Shown here one piece after another: positions 24,694 through 36,258 of a stretch of DNA of 64,000 bases. Under the pieces are notes generated by a model. It saw nothing but the letters and a program-made list of their open reading frames with translations. It had not been told where the DNA came from and made no database searches. Source of the DNA: Excoecaria cochinchinensis (taxonomy: Eukaryota > Streptophyta > Magnoliopsida > Malpighiales > Euphorbiaceae); NCBI GenBank assembly GCA_947683425.1, contig CANTUQ010000073.1, positions 10,064,001 through 10,128,000 on the forward strand, written 5' to 3'. Position 1 is the stretch's first letter. Every line of letters begins with the position of its first letter. The position numbers and the translations under genes were made by a program.

Positions 24694-25073
24694 ATAAATT
24701 GTAACACCCCGATATCCCTCGGGGTGCCACGCAACAAACATAAATGCATAATCATTCATACTCAAAAGCGGAAGCAATAACAAGAAAATAATTAGAATAT
24801 CTTGGGCCAAACATACTACTCTTATAATATATATAAACTGTACATATTATAAAAGCTTTATACTTAATACATATTCATCTTCTGTACATATATAATACAA
24901 TTAACATTTACACTTCATTACTATACTTTTTTATATACATAATGATGTTACTCAAAACATGAGAAACTCTATCTTATACAAAAAGATCTTCATCAAGCTC
25001 CTAGTGGTCATGACCTATAGATGCGCACTCAATGATCCAATCCTGTAAACCTACACGAAAACAAACGTCCATG

Positions 25074-25091
25074 CTAAGCGATAACGCTTAG
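25074..25091 (-). promoter_or_regulatory. Conserved LTR hairpin 4
   Basis: CTAAGCG ATAA CGCTTAG, 374 bases from the LTR's minus-strand 3' end at 24700. It is identical in stem and loop to the copy at 22042. Confidence 0.55.
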
Positions 25092-25844
25092 TGGGGATAA
25101 ACAAAAGTAATAGACTTCGAACGAAGTCACAAATATATCAAATGCATATCAAGAGTCATGTCACTTACAAATAACCATATACACAAAGTTACGAACAAAT
25201 AACATCACACTCTAACTTGTTCCATGTGCAAAAATCATAATATGGCAAACAATATCGGTATCATGTCATAATATGTTCATATACATATACAAGTCTCTAC
25301 TACGCCTCTTGTACACTACAAATCATACCATAGCCTAAATTCTCAACAACGGTGGATACGGCCGCGTTAAATACTAATAAACAGTATCAAACTCTAGAGA
25401 CCTAACTCAAAATTGAATACATTAGGTATTCGTCGATAAATAAATTAAGGTCACGATAGAAGCCGCACGTTAACCCTTTATAAGCATACTTATCTATCTA
25501 CTATGATGACACTTCAGGCTCATCTCACTCACTCGAAACATAACAATAGACAGAACTAAGACTAAAAGTCATAACACTGGAATAGCAACAATCACTTACA
25601 CAAGATATTTCACTTAACAGTACCAAAATCACAAGATAAAACATTATCACAAGATTAAATATCCATACTAAACTCTAACAATGATTTTATCAAGGTAAAG
25701 CAAAACATAAACCATGCACTAGGGAGAATACATGCTAAATGAGACCAGAAAAAATCATTTTCGGAAGCAGAGCAGGACAGGAAAGAGGTTCACTGTCACG
25801 ATTGCGACAGAAGCCAGGTTTGCACTACAGGAAACGGGAGGTTG

Positions 25845-26020
25845 CACGCTCTTGTGCATGACTCGTGCTCTTTGTGCACGATTCATAACTTGTGCACCAC
25901 CCGTGCACTTGTGCACGATTCGTGCACTTGTGCACCACCCGTGCACTTGTGCACGTCTCGTGCACTGGTGCACCACCCGTGCACTTATGCACGATTCGTG
26001 CACTTGTGCATGACTTGTGC
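25845..26020. repeat. GTGCAC palindrome tandem array
   Basis: About eight to nine units of 19 bases of the form TGCACnnnnCGTGCACTTG, so GTGCAC recurs every 8-11 bases. The middle of each unit alternates between CACC and GATT. The sister LTR has about half as many units (22830-22940). The His/Cys-rich open frames over it on both strands are repeat by-products. Confidence 0.9.
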
Positions 26021-27141
26021 ACAGCAATGCATCCCTCTCCGAGTCGTGTTGGCTTTCACGACTCGAGCACGTAGGAGCAGCCCTTCATGACTCGTGCAAG
26101 GCGTCCGAGAGGTGCTCGAAAATTCGGCTCTGTCACGATCGCGATGAGCATCATTCTCGCAACAGAGTCGTATTTTTCCCCAGAAACTACTCTTCACTGC
26201 TTTTTTTTCAAAACCAAACATGCCCACATCACTCAAACATGCAATAACTCTTACCTCAGCACTCAAATGCCTTCCAAAACATGCTCATAATCAAAATACA
26301 CTCAATCAAGCACAATATCACTAAATATGCATTTAAATTCAAAGTCACACACGATCCCAACCTCTAAATAGCTTGATCACCACTCTCTACTCAATCCCGA
26401 CCTTCTCCTTGCCTTTGTCCAACCTCTTGTCAACAGCTTCAATAAAATCATTCAAATAATACTTGAATCAATCCTCATCTCACTTTAAATCAAAAATAGG
26501 AAGAAAAAGGAGGTCAATCGAAGAACTAACCAAACTTACCTTCTCAAGAGTCTAACTCAACCTCCACAACACTCTCTTCAAACCAATCCAAGTGATCCAC
26601 TTAAGGAGTAAACCAAAAGAAGAATAAAAGAAAAAGAAAAGAAAAGAAACAAAAGGGAGTACGACAGAACCAAGAACAAAGAAAGAAAATGAACAAAAGA
26701 AGTCCAAAAGCATAAAATGAAAAGAAAGTCAAGAAGGGTGTCTGGTCAACCCTCATCCAAAGCCAACCAACCCAAATTAATGCCACCTAAACACAATAAA
26801 TGCCAAACCACTTCATTTAATACATATCACCTCACTAAATTCTTCACTAGGCACATGTATAAAATACAAGTGTTAAACTCCCAGGCTGCTATGTGTCCGA
26901 TACGCATCACTTAAACCCAAAAAGTCCAACTCACGCAGAACCCAAAGTAGTGTTCTGTCGCGCTCGCGACAGAACCCTTACTTAGATCAATTATTTTTTT
27001 TCTCTTTAGGCCAAATTCTCTTTTAACCAAAACTCTTACATTCTCGACTTGTACACTCTTTCGAATGCTCTCTTCTACTCATAAATACTTTACAATATAT
27101 TACAATTCCTACTAGGGTCCTAATCGGGTTGTTACACATTT

Positions 27142-28086
27142 TCTTCTTACTATAACTTTTTGAAGTGGATACCCTTTTTCTGCTCTTCAACTCTTTCCCT
27201 AGCCATCCAATTGAATATTGTAATTTGCCCGCTAATGGACTGAACATTCTACCACCAGCACAAATGGCATCATCTAGTTGGATGTACTGATTTGCTCCAT
27301 CCATTAAGTCTGTGAAGTCCGTCGGTGGTCAAGTCATGATGGAATCAAATAGCTGGGGCTATTTACACTCTTGGCTAGGGCGTTGGCTGTAATTTCAGGA
27401 TGCAAATTTCTAATTTCAAATGCCAGTGTCTAGAGCCTATCAATGTAGCCTCATAGACTTTCATTGTGTTCTTGCACTAAATTGCACAAGTCATTGACTG
27501 TCTTAGGCCTTCTAATTTGCATAATGAACCTTGTTGTGAAGAGATCGCGAGTCTACCTGAAGGACATGATTGATTTCGGAGAAAGATCGCAGAACCAATA
27601 TAATGCATCACCTACCAGGGTTATAGGAAAAACTCTACAAAAGATCTGATCATCATAAGAGTACATTTGAATCTGTGTTAGGTACTCGGAGATGTGGCAT
27701 TTGGGGTCGAATTTACCAGTATATCTAGGCATCCTTATTTCTTTAAATCTGCTAGGTTACTCCACTTCTATAATCTCTTGGTAGAAAGGAGAGAGTGTTG
27801 CCATCGAACAAGGGCTTTTCAAGGTGCCCAAGTCTTAATTTTCTTATCTTCTGGAGGAACCATTTATCAACATTTTTGGCCCCTTATATATGGTTTGCAA
27901 ACATTGGAGTGAGTGCCGAATTTTGCATAGCCTCTGTCTTTTGGGTCCATTATCACAATCCCTTCATGTCGTGGTCTTTTCTCTTTCCTTTTTTTCACTA
28001 TCAACCTCTAGGTTCCTCATTAAGGCCTAAGGTTGCTTGCCTTTTTAGATGGACTTAATGATGCTTTTGTTGAAGTCTCCAAGAGT
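27142..28086 (-). pseudogene. Decayed Tat-type gag, main part (minus)
   Basis: The minus-strand translation shows a retrotransposon capsid domain: RMPRYTGKFDPKCHISEYL (about 27735-27675), QMYSYDDQIFCRVFP, then GDALYWF and the SIMSF region. At least six in-frame stops interrupt it. The gene continues to the right beyond the solo LTR at 28092-32226, where its start lies (32430). The Tat/Ogre-like spacing of leader, gag start and capsid supports a gypsy element related to those nearby. The CATTT insertion of the gag-only element cuts it on the left. Non-functional. Confidence 0.7.
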
Positions 28087-28411
28087 GGTTCTGTAACACC
28101 CCCACCGCCGCCCCCGTTGGAAGGGCACCGACGGGCGCGCTACTCGACGCTCACTCACACACACGCAGGCACTAAGCCGAAACATATACACATGCATACA
28201 TATGATCATTCATCGGAAGCATAAAGCGGAGAAATAACTGAAACTTAATTACAATAAGATCCTTACATAATCAAAGGCTACAAATTACAGAAATCAAAAT
28301 ACAGAAGCTGAACAGAATAACATAACACTTCTAACTCCTTTGTGGCCGACCCTGCAGATGCGCGACTCAAACCGAACCAAACCTGCCACCTGCACGGGAA
28401 AAGAGTTCGTG

Positions 28412-28430
28412 CTAAGCGATAAACGCTTAG
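28412..28430 (-). promoter_or_regulatory. Conserved LTR hairpin 5
   Basis: CTAAGCG ATAAA CGCTTAG, 320 bases from the LTR's minus-strand 3' end at 28092. It is one loop base longer than copies 3 and 4. Confidence 0.55.
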
Positions 28431-29454
28431 TGGGGAGAACACACAAGCAAGATGGACGGCCATTCAACATGATCGCTAGAACAAGTTACATACACAAATG
28501 GCATATGCAAATAATCACAACAGATGGATAAACAAGCCTGCATAGGAAAGCCCTGCATTCAGAAGTTCATATACACATACTTGTACATATTACTTGAGTG
28601 CTCGTCTCAAAATCATATTCGTCCGAATACTACACTCTTATATCATATTAAGCAAAGCCCCTAGTAGACAAGGGATCACAGTAGATACAAATATTCATGT
28701 AAAACTACATACAAACTCTCATGCATATAGTTACCGGGGCATCAAGTGTCAGTACCCTACCGTGCACAGTCACGAGAGATAATACACATACGACTATCAT
28801 GCCAAGTACTCATGCATTTAACGGAAAACCCAATCACGTGCAATACAAATATCTGGCAATACGCATCCAACTATCATGCCGAGAATGCTAGTTAACTAAA
28901 CATACTTTTATCATGCCTTGAAATGTAAATACATGACCACACGCTGAAATCACTACAATAGGAAAACTAGAGAGAGGAGGCACGTAACATAACACAATAT
29001 ATATAACATTCCAAGGTCAAGAGCACATTCATTACGTATCTTGATTCACATAATTCCCTATAACCGTCAAAAGTACAAAATCACGTTTGTGCACATGCTT
29101 ACTAATCATAGCATTCAAAACCTATTAATTCATATTCTTATAAACATAACTAATCGAATTCATGGCATTCAAAAGATCATGGTCACAGTCACGCACATCT
29201 TAATTCCCATACCTATATTCACAACCGTTGGCATACCATACAATCACAATATGCTATGCATATACCCATATATGCAGATAAATATGCCCAATTCACATGT
29301 TTAGGTCGCACTTAACCCATTCAGAGATTCATAATCACATTCGGATACATAACCGATTCACATGTCCAGAATCATGCTTAATTGAATATCACATTCTCTT
29401 GTTCATATTAGGCAAAACAAACAGAATACCTGCTGACTCAAAATAGTGGATAAC

Positions 29455-29552
29455 GAGTATACGGATAGTACTTTACGGGTACGAGCCGATACAGATAGTA
29501 CTTTACGGGTACGAGCCGATACAGACAGTACTTTACGGGTACGAGCCGATAA
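29455..29552. repeat. 36-base tandem repeat in solo LTR
   Basis: Three near-identical units of GATAGTACTTTACGGGTACG plus AGCCGATACA. The related LTR fragment has about two diverged units at 1627-1680. Confidence 0.85.
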
Positions 29553-29772
29553 ATCAGATACTTTTAACTTTTACAAAACATTTTCAAAGGGGACCTTAAA
29601 CAAGATCCTTTCACATAAAAGGTTCGCGATGAACCAAACGGGGACCTGATCGGGGTCCAAACGGAAACAGAAGCTGCAGCAGAAAGACTCTATTAGGCAT
29701 GCCTAACTATCCACTGAACTGACTCTAGTAGGTTATGCATAATCCATTCAATTCATTTCATATTATCCCAAA

Positions 29773-29810
<38 letters not shown>
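29773..29810. repeat. (AC)n(AT)n microsatellite
   Basis: Nine AC units followed directly by ten AT units inside the solo LTR. Confidence 0.95.
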
Positions 29811-30010
29811 CATGTATATATACTTACGTATAAGCATAATCATATCATGGATTCACATACATATAATTCATAACATTGCCCATACATAATACATCCACTT
29901 GTGTCAACATACTTCATAAAATAGTCCAAGCATAAACCTAAAGGTATCACAAATTTTGAAATTCACACATTGGCATCACAAAAGAAAACTCAATTTGGAA
30001 AACAGGGAGT

Positions 30011-30299
30011 GTCGCGATCGCGACGGATGTCGCGCTCGCGACAGAGGCTACTTGCCCATGTCGCGATCACGGCAACCTTCGCGATCTCGCGAGGGAACTA
30101 GGGCATCTCGCTGTCGTGCTCGCGACATCCATCGCGCTCGCGACAGTGAACTGCCACACCAAACAATTCGGCAACCGATCTCTCTGTCGCGCTCGCGACA
30201 GAGGCTCTGCTGCACAACTCGGCGGAGAGCTCAGACGCGTGCAAGGGCTGCTTTCACCGGGCTCTATCGCGACCTCGCGACGATGTCGCGCTCGCGACA
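30011..30299. repeat. TGTCGCG palindrome array
   Basis: Palindromes GTCGCGATCGCGAC (30011-30024), TGTCGCGCTCGCGACA (30028-30043), CTGTCGCGCTCGCGACAG (30184-30201) and TGTCGCGCTCGCGACA (30284-30299), with degenerate ones between (30060-30150). A perfect 18-base copy, CTGTCGCGATCGCGACAG, is at 30826-30843. Extremely CpG-rich against an AT-rich LTR. Confidence 0.9.
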
Positions 30300-32231
30300 G
30301 AGTCGGGAATTCCAACCCTTACACAAGAAATCTGCAGAAAATTCCCTCTTCACAACCCCCAAACTCAACCAACGTCGAAACATCAACTTACCTCATCTCC
30401 AGCAAGCCACACATCATTGACAACATAGACACAACATTCGTATCAAGAATTCCGATAAAACATGCCACTAACAATATCCATTTACACAATCTATAATATC
30501 AACACTATTCGCCATTCATCACAAACGCTGCATTCACATATACGGTACAACATGCCTCGGTTACTCATGAGATCGACACATATCCACACTCATCCATAAA
30601 CCAACCTTCACGGAGTCATATCTATTATTAATCACTTGATAAATCACCAATTCTTAATCATACTCATAAGTTTTACCAAAGACAACTACTTATATAGTCA
30701 TTTAATTACCGTAAAGATGCATAATAAGCTGAGGGGAAGGTACGGGATTGATCCGGGTCAACCCAGGACTCAAAAATGAAGAAATAAAGGCTTAAATCAT
30801 GCTTTTCTGTCGCGAGGTCGCGACACTGTCGCGATCGCGACAGAGGCTCACCTCTGAAGCCAAATGAGACTGCTTAACGCCCCAAACTTGTATTGCCTAA
30901 ACCGACCTCTAAAACTCATTTTTAGCCAAAACATCCTTCTTAACAAATGTTCCCTAGGAGGTTAACGTTCAAATGCAACAATTTTAAGATCAAAAGAACA
31001 TGTAGAAATCCAGATATGATCTCCACAACCCAGACTGTTCAAATAACCCGACCCAAACAGAAACACTACGATTTTGGTCAATTTTCTGGGTCTTAGAGCA
31101 AGAATTTGCCCAAGGATATTTCTGAGACATTTAAAGGCATGGAAATCATGGTTCTAATAGCTTAAGAATCACACGATTTAGAGCTCTATAACTACAGTTA
31201 TGACAAAAACAATGCACGAAGGTCAAAAGAGAACTGAACAGGATTTCTAAAATCACCATAAAACATCAAAATCAAAGAAATCCCCAAACTCATGCATTTC
31301 AATGCCAATCCACATATACATTTATCTCAATCAAATACATGGATTACTAACACATTTACCCAAATTAGTTCATGCATAAACTCATATCAAACACTCAAAT
31401 TTTCGGAAAGCAAACAACAATACAAACTCATGATCCAAGGAGAATAGGCAAACACCACTCAAAACTCAAATGTAAAATCAAAGCTCCCAAACCTCAAATT
31501 GCCGATGAAATCTTCAACCATCAAGAGCCCACTATCTCTTTTCCTTTATTCTTACTCTTGATACTCAAAGCTTGCACAAAACCAAAACCCACAAATTACT
31601 TTTCCAAAAACCCCAATTTAAATAAACCAAAGAAGAAGAAGAAGAAGAGGAAACAAAAATTCAAATACAAGAACCCTAAGTTACCTCTTCAATTCAGCTC
31701 CAAACCCAACCAAAATCACCTTAAGCAAAGCACAATCCAAGCCAAAAGAGAAGAAGAGGAAATGAGAGAGGGAGGGCAACAGGAAATGTAAATTTTCTGT
31801 GTTCTCTCTCTCTCTTTCCCTTCTTTTCTTACTTACTCATCAATGCCCACCAACCAATGCCACATGGCAAGCTCCTATTGGACCACAATTCCCACTTTTG
31901 ACTTATTCCTCCTTGCACCATACACCATCCACACATTAACAATCTCTTACAATAATATCTCCAAGGTACCATACTCAACTCACACTATAACTTTTCTTAA
32001 AAATTCACTTACATCCTACTCCCATATATTACAAGCACACACTAAATTAATCCCAAATAACATACCCTACATCCATACACCACCTGCACACCTTAATATT
32101 TCTTCTCTTAACATACTTAATTAATTTCCTTTCACAAAATCCTTAATATCCAAATTTTTTCTCTTACACAAATTACGGAAATACCCTTAATACCCCGACT
32201 TATCGCGCAAAATTCCGACTAGGCCAGGTTC

Positions 32232-32430
32232 TCAAATCCTTCATGGAGATAAGAGTGTTTTTTGGCTATGCCAGTAACTCCTGATTGAACACGAGGAGTA
32301 GATTGTCATCATGAGCAGAAGATCCCTGAGGTTCATCCAGACCATTGGTAGGCTTTGATCTACCTTGATTGATATCAAATTAGTTGTATGTCACACTTCT
32401 GAAATTCTCAATGCACTTTGAACCTGACAT
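32232..32430 (-). pseudogene. N-terminal part of the decayed gag (minus)
   Basis: The minus strand gives an ATG at 32430-32428 followed by MSGSKCIENFRSV and an acidic stretch (LDEPQGSSAHDDNLLL) before a stop and the solo LTR boundary. The frame resumes on the other side of the solo LTR at 28086. The ATG stands just downstream of a primer-site-like block, which supports this start. Confidence 0.5.
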
Positions 32431-32453
32431 GGTCTCTCAACGAAAATACCAAA
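32431..32453 (-). other. Primer-site-like leader
   Basis: Minus-strand TTTGGTATTTTCGTTGAGAG lies between the putative LTR end and the gag ATG. It resembles the TTTGGTGCCGTnnnTGGGA leader of some gypsy elements, but decayed. Confidence 0.4.
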
Positions 32454-33000
32454 TGATAAATCCTGAAATGTTAGAACCAGGATGAGGCCGGATGGCAATG
32501 CAAGAAAGTCGATCGGATCAGTAATACTTTGTTCCTGCAATAAGACATGCCCAGATGGATCAGGCGTAAGCACTTCGAAACTTAGGTCGATAAGGCTTTA
32601 GAGAGAGAAAGTAATGAGAGAATGTCTCAAGAATTCTCATAACTAGGTTTACAATGCATTGAGGTATTTATAGAGGAGGAGATAACCCACTCAAGTGGCC
32701 CGCTCTGGTGTTAAAGCAGGTGAGCAGCGATGTGACAAGCAGCAGGTGGGAGACACAGGTTTGTGGCATGTGTCAGTAGAATGACAGGCAGCGGTGACCT
32801 ATATATAGAATGTTCTGGTTATAGTTGCAGAAATGATTATTATTATGTAGGTTTACAATTTATATATTTTTTTTTTTGAACAAGAAAGTTTATAGAGTTC
32901 ATTTAATGATACAATTACTTCTCGATCGGACCCGGTTTTATCAAACTAGTATATTTTGTTGGGCTATCTTCTTCATCATCCCATTTTTGCTTTTAAATAA
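32454..33000 (-). mobile_element. Probable 5' LTR remnant, right edge unknown
   Basis: It starts (plus) TGATAAATCCTGAAATGTTAG, just outside the primer-site-like block, and contains a possible TATA-type sequence with GAGGTATTTATAGAGGAGG at about 32660. The far end is not recognisable because no target duplication or second LTR is visible. Confidence 0.4.
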
Positions 33001-33460
33001 TGCAAGGAAAAGGATTATTTATTAACCAAAGGAGTTTTACATACGAGAATTATCTAGACGAGATCATCTATTATATTTGCTTGTTGTTTTATAGGTGCAC
33101 AACTTGTTTATGGGTATTCAAAATAATGCTGCCTAGTAAATATATGGAGAAAAGAAAGACATTAATCCACTGTCGACTTGAGAAATAAAAAAAATTTTAC
33201 ATTAAAATTATAGCTGCTGTCTAGATGCTATAAAAATTATAGTAGCTACCATCATTAACAGGCGGCCGTTACCTACATATATAATTTTCTAGTTATAGCT
33301 GCAGAAAGGATTATTATGTAGGTTTACATAATTGTTTTTGAAAAAGAAAGTTTACAGAGTTCATTTAATGATACAATCACTTCTGGAACGGATCCGATTT
33401 TATCAAACCTGTATATTTTGTTGGGTTATCTTCTTCATCATCCCATCTTTGCTTTGTCGA
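32795..33460. repeat. Direct duplication of about 190 bases
   Basis: 32795-32995 and 33267-33460 share GGTTATAGTTGCAGAAATGA, TTATTATGTAGGTTTACA, AGTTCATTTAATGATACAAT and TATATTTTGTTGGGTTATCT in the same order, with many small differences. The copies lie about 470 bases apart and may be the ends of a decayed element or an old segmental duplication. Confidence 0.8.
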
Positions 33461-35443
33461 TCCCTTCATTTGGTAATTATTTCTATCTTTAATCAACTCA
33501 TTACTCTCTTTCATCCTTCTCTTTCTCTTGCTCAAATCATCCATTCGGTGCTGGTATTGCTAACTACATTTTGAAGTAGGATTTGTTTAAAGCTATTCCT
33601 ATATTTTTCTTTTTACTACTCTCCATTTTCCTTGCTTTCCAACAGTCCAACCAGTGAATATATTTTTTTTTTTAATCCAACGGTAATAATTGAAATATCA
33701 ATTTTTTATTTCTTATTTTCTTATTCTCTTTTTATCATTTAACAAAGCTTTTTATAGTTAAAATAAAATAGTTTATTAGATGGCTCTAGAAATCAACATT
33801 TTATGTTAATTGACTAATTATGATACTACAAAATAAATATATTTCCTATTAAATTGATATTTTATGTTACCATTATAGTCTATCCAATCAGTTTGATTTT
33901 ACATTATTTTACAACTATTAATTTTATTGTAATGGACAATAATATAATGATTTTCTTTATGTTTAGATTGGATTTTTTTTTTCAAAAATTGAATTTTTTT
34001 TTTTTTAACAAAAGATGAACATCAGGCTGCGTGTGGCTTAACTTGTTTCTTGGCCCCCTTCTGTCAGCAAAAAAAATGTACATCAATTATATACCATTTC
34101 ATTGCAAAATTGTTGAATTACCAACAAATTCATAAGTATTTCATTAATTAACAGTTGAATATAGAATATGACCATTCAGAATATGAGGGAGAGTTTTCTG
34201 ATGGGTAAGTCAGCGAAAAATATGAACAGATAGAAATAGAGAGAGAGAGCTAGAGAGAAAGTGTGATGGAAAATTAGAGTGAGGGAGAGGAGAGTCTCAT
34301 TTCTATTCAATTTTCTTTTTGACATTGATGATACAAGCTCTCCTATGGGACCACGCGCTCAATACAATGCAAACTGACAGTTGACTTGTACTTTTCAAAT
34401 CGGCACATAATTTATCAGTTTTAATACAATTTTTATAAAAAAAATATGAGATTAACGTGTGTTAGAAATCGGTAGTTGCACTATCAATTTCTAGTAGCTC
34501 CACTATCAGTTTCTAGCAACTTCAAATTTTTTTAAGAAATTACATTATTTTCAAAAACAACCTTGGATTGGATTGTGCTTATACTAAATAATATAATGTT
34601 TAGATTTAATAAAAATAGCAAATGGTACGATAAGCCGATATGGTCTAATTAATTTAATTGTAATTCATATAATAGATTTATCTTTTAACTAAAAAAAATT
34701 AGAAAAACATGATTTTTCCTTAAAAAAACCACTTTATATCTAAATCCAGTCTCGAACTAATTTATTTATTTTATTTAATTCTTAATCTTCTGATAAATGA
34801 TACTAATATTTTAGATTTTTGTAGTCTAATTTCTACAATTATTTTTGTTACATATTAGATTATTCATGCATTTCATTAAATATATAACATATATTAGAAT
34901 ATTTAATTTTTTTTTTATCTACATGTATCATTATTAGTAACATATTATATTATATTATTTTAGTGTATAGATATCTAATTTTATAACTTTTTACACAACA
35001 CTACATTAATTTTTTTTATGTAGCATATTAAACAATTTTAGATTTTAATGGTCTACATTTATAATTTTAGTATGTTATTATTTTTTGGGCACCCGGTTGT
35101 CCAGCCGAGCCCAAACTTGATTTTAGCTTTGCTTTAACCAGGGCGAACTTTAACAAAGAAAAAAAAAACTGTAAGCCCAATCCATAATGAGTTCTACTAT
35201 TAATCCAATTCATAATCAAATTGAAAATTCATAAAAAGGCTAACTATAATTTAATTTGAAAATTTAATCGAAATGATTGAAAAAGATGAAAAATCTTGTA
35301 TCAATTGAATTGATATTTGAGAGAATGTACTTTGTTAATATGTGCACCATTCATTTGAAAAAAAATTAGAAAACTTAAATTATGATACTATAATATTGAT
35401 ATCACCAAAATATATAGTATATAATTTTATACATCCATATATA
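33461..35443. other. Unassigned AT-rich sequence
   Basis: No credible gene or transposon end seen. It contains GA-rich text (34225-34300) and GTAGTTGCACTATCAATTTCTAG-like repeats at 34480-34515. It may be old, unrecognisable transposon DNA. Confidence 0.5.
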
Positions 35444-35813
35444 GAGAGAGGTAGGGGTGAGCATGGTCGGTTAACCAGTCCATTAGCCTCAGTCCATTAA
35501 CCAGTCCATTAATATCGGTTTTTTGAAATTACAGTCCATTAACCAGTCCATTACCATCGGTTAACCAGTCCATCAGTTTCGGATTTTATGATCGGTTACC
35601 CAATATTTTTCGGTTAACCACTATAATTATAAATATATTCATAAATAAAATTAAAATGTTCAGGATACTTAAAAATTAAATTTTTTTCACTATAATATAA
35701 CATTATTGTTGTTAAAATAAAAATATTTAGTGGATATAAGCAAATTTGTTTTTAAAAATTAATATTTAATAAGTAAATATATTAACCGGTTCATAATCAC
35801 TTTTAATTAGATA

Positions 35814-36239
35814 TGATGGGAAATTATACATATATAATTAACAGCGGAGGTAACATTAATAAATGGTACCTACCTCTTGTAGCGCAGAATCTCATTGCGG
35901 AAGCGTCTACAAGGATCTCATTTGTTTTTGGTCACCGGTCTGGCTTTTACCCACTCGGGATAAAAGCAACTTGTTCACAATCTAAATGCCCCTGAAAGAT
36001 AAGACAGAAAACTGTGAGTGGGAACGAGCAGCCTTGCGGCATGTACGTTTTCTCGTTCCCAAATTATGAGGACCTCACCTCTATTTATAGAGGTCCTAAT
36101 GGCTAGAGACCTAACTCTAGTTTAACTCAGACTCTTTCTGAGATAATATTTGGTAATTTAATTTAGATTAAATAACTCAATTTAATCTTGATAGGAACTC
36201 AATCCTTTATAGAGTCATGGGCGTATCCCAACTCTATCA
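35814..36239 (-). mobile_element. 3' LTR of Copia element
   Basis: Starts TGATGGGAAATTATACATAT and ends CCCAACTCTATCA. It is preceded on the minus strand by the polypurine tract at 36240-36258. Confidence 0.95.
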
Positions 36240-36258
36240 TCTCCCACTCGCACATGAC
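36240..36258 (-). other. Polypurine tract of Copia element
   Basis: Minus-strand GTCATGTGCGAGTGGGAGA abuts the 3' LTR, a form common in plant copia elements. Confidence 0.8.

Larger units (their letters stand above)
21655..27136 (-). mobile_element. Complete gag-only LTR element, Tekay-like (minus), TSD CATTT
   Basis: Two LTRs of 2,387 and 2,437 bases enclose only 658 bases of internal DNA. CATTT flanks both sides (21650-21654 and 27137-27141). On the minus strand the order is LTR (27136-24700), primer site, gag fragment, GAGGACAAAATTTCTTAAGG with polypurine tract, LTR (24041-21655). The last phrase is characteristic of Tekay-clade chromoviruses. Protease, reverse transcriptase, RNase H and integrase are absent, so any movement needed proteins from other elements. 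The layout matches the 'terminal repeat with GAG' class described in plants; a simple deletion derivative is the alternative. Confidence 0.9.
24700..27136 (-). mobile_element. 5' LTR of gag-only element
   Basis: Plus-strand text runs from TGTAACACCCCGATATCCC to CGGGTTGTTACA. It is a close copy of 21655-24041 but has an expanded GTGCAC palindrome array at 25845-26020. An intact CTGTCGCGCTCGCGACAG palindrome lies at 26955-26972, where the other LTR has one base changed (23856-23873). Confidence 0.9.
28092..32226 (-). mobile_element. 4.1-kb solo LTR, TSD GGTTC
   Basis: Plus-strand text starts TGTAACACCCCCACCGCCGC and ends CGACTAGGCCA, flanked by GGTTC at 28087-28091 and 32227-32231. It contains no coding sequence, primer site or polypurine tract, so it is a solo LTR read on the minus strand (ends ...GGTGTTACA). 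It holds three GTGGATAACGAGTATACGGATAGTACTTTACGGGTACGAG-derived units (29446-29552; 36-base period), an array of TGTCGCG palindromes (30010-30305), an AC/AT microsatellite and AAG and CT tracts. It split the gag gene whose parts lie on either side. Confidence 0.9.

Noticed and set aside
25755..26090. Several Cys/His-rich frames on both strands (also 22700-22938)
   Set aside because: All are frames of the GTGCAC tandem array. The same unit is open in several frames and on both strands, so the Cys/His pattern is not a zinc-finger gene.
33000..33574. Short hydrophobic frames that might be a small host gene
   Set aside because: They overlap the 190-base duplication and AT-rich remnant, lack domain similarity and differ between the two copies.
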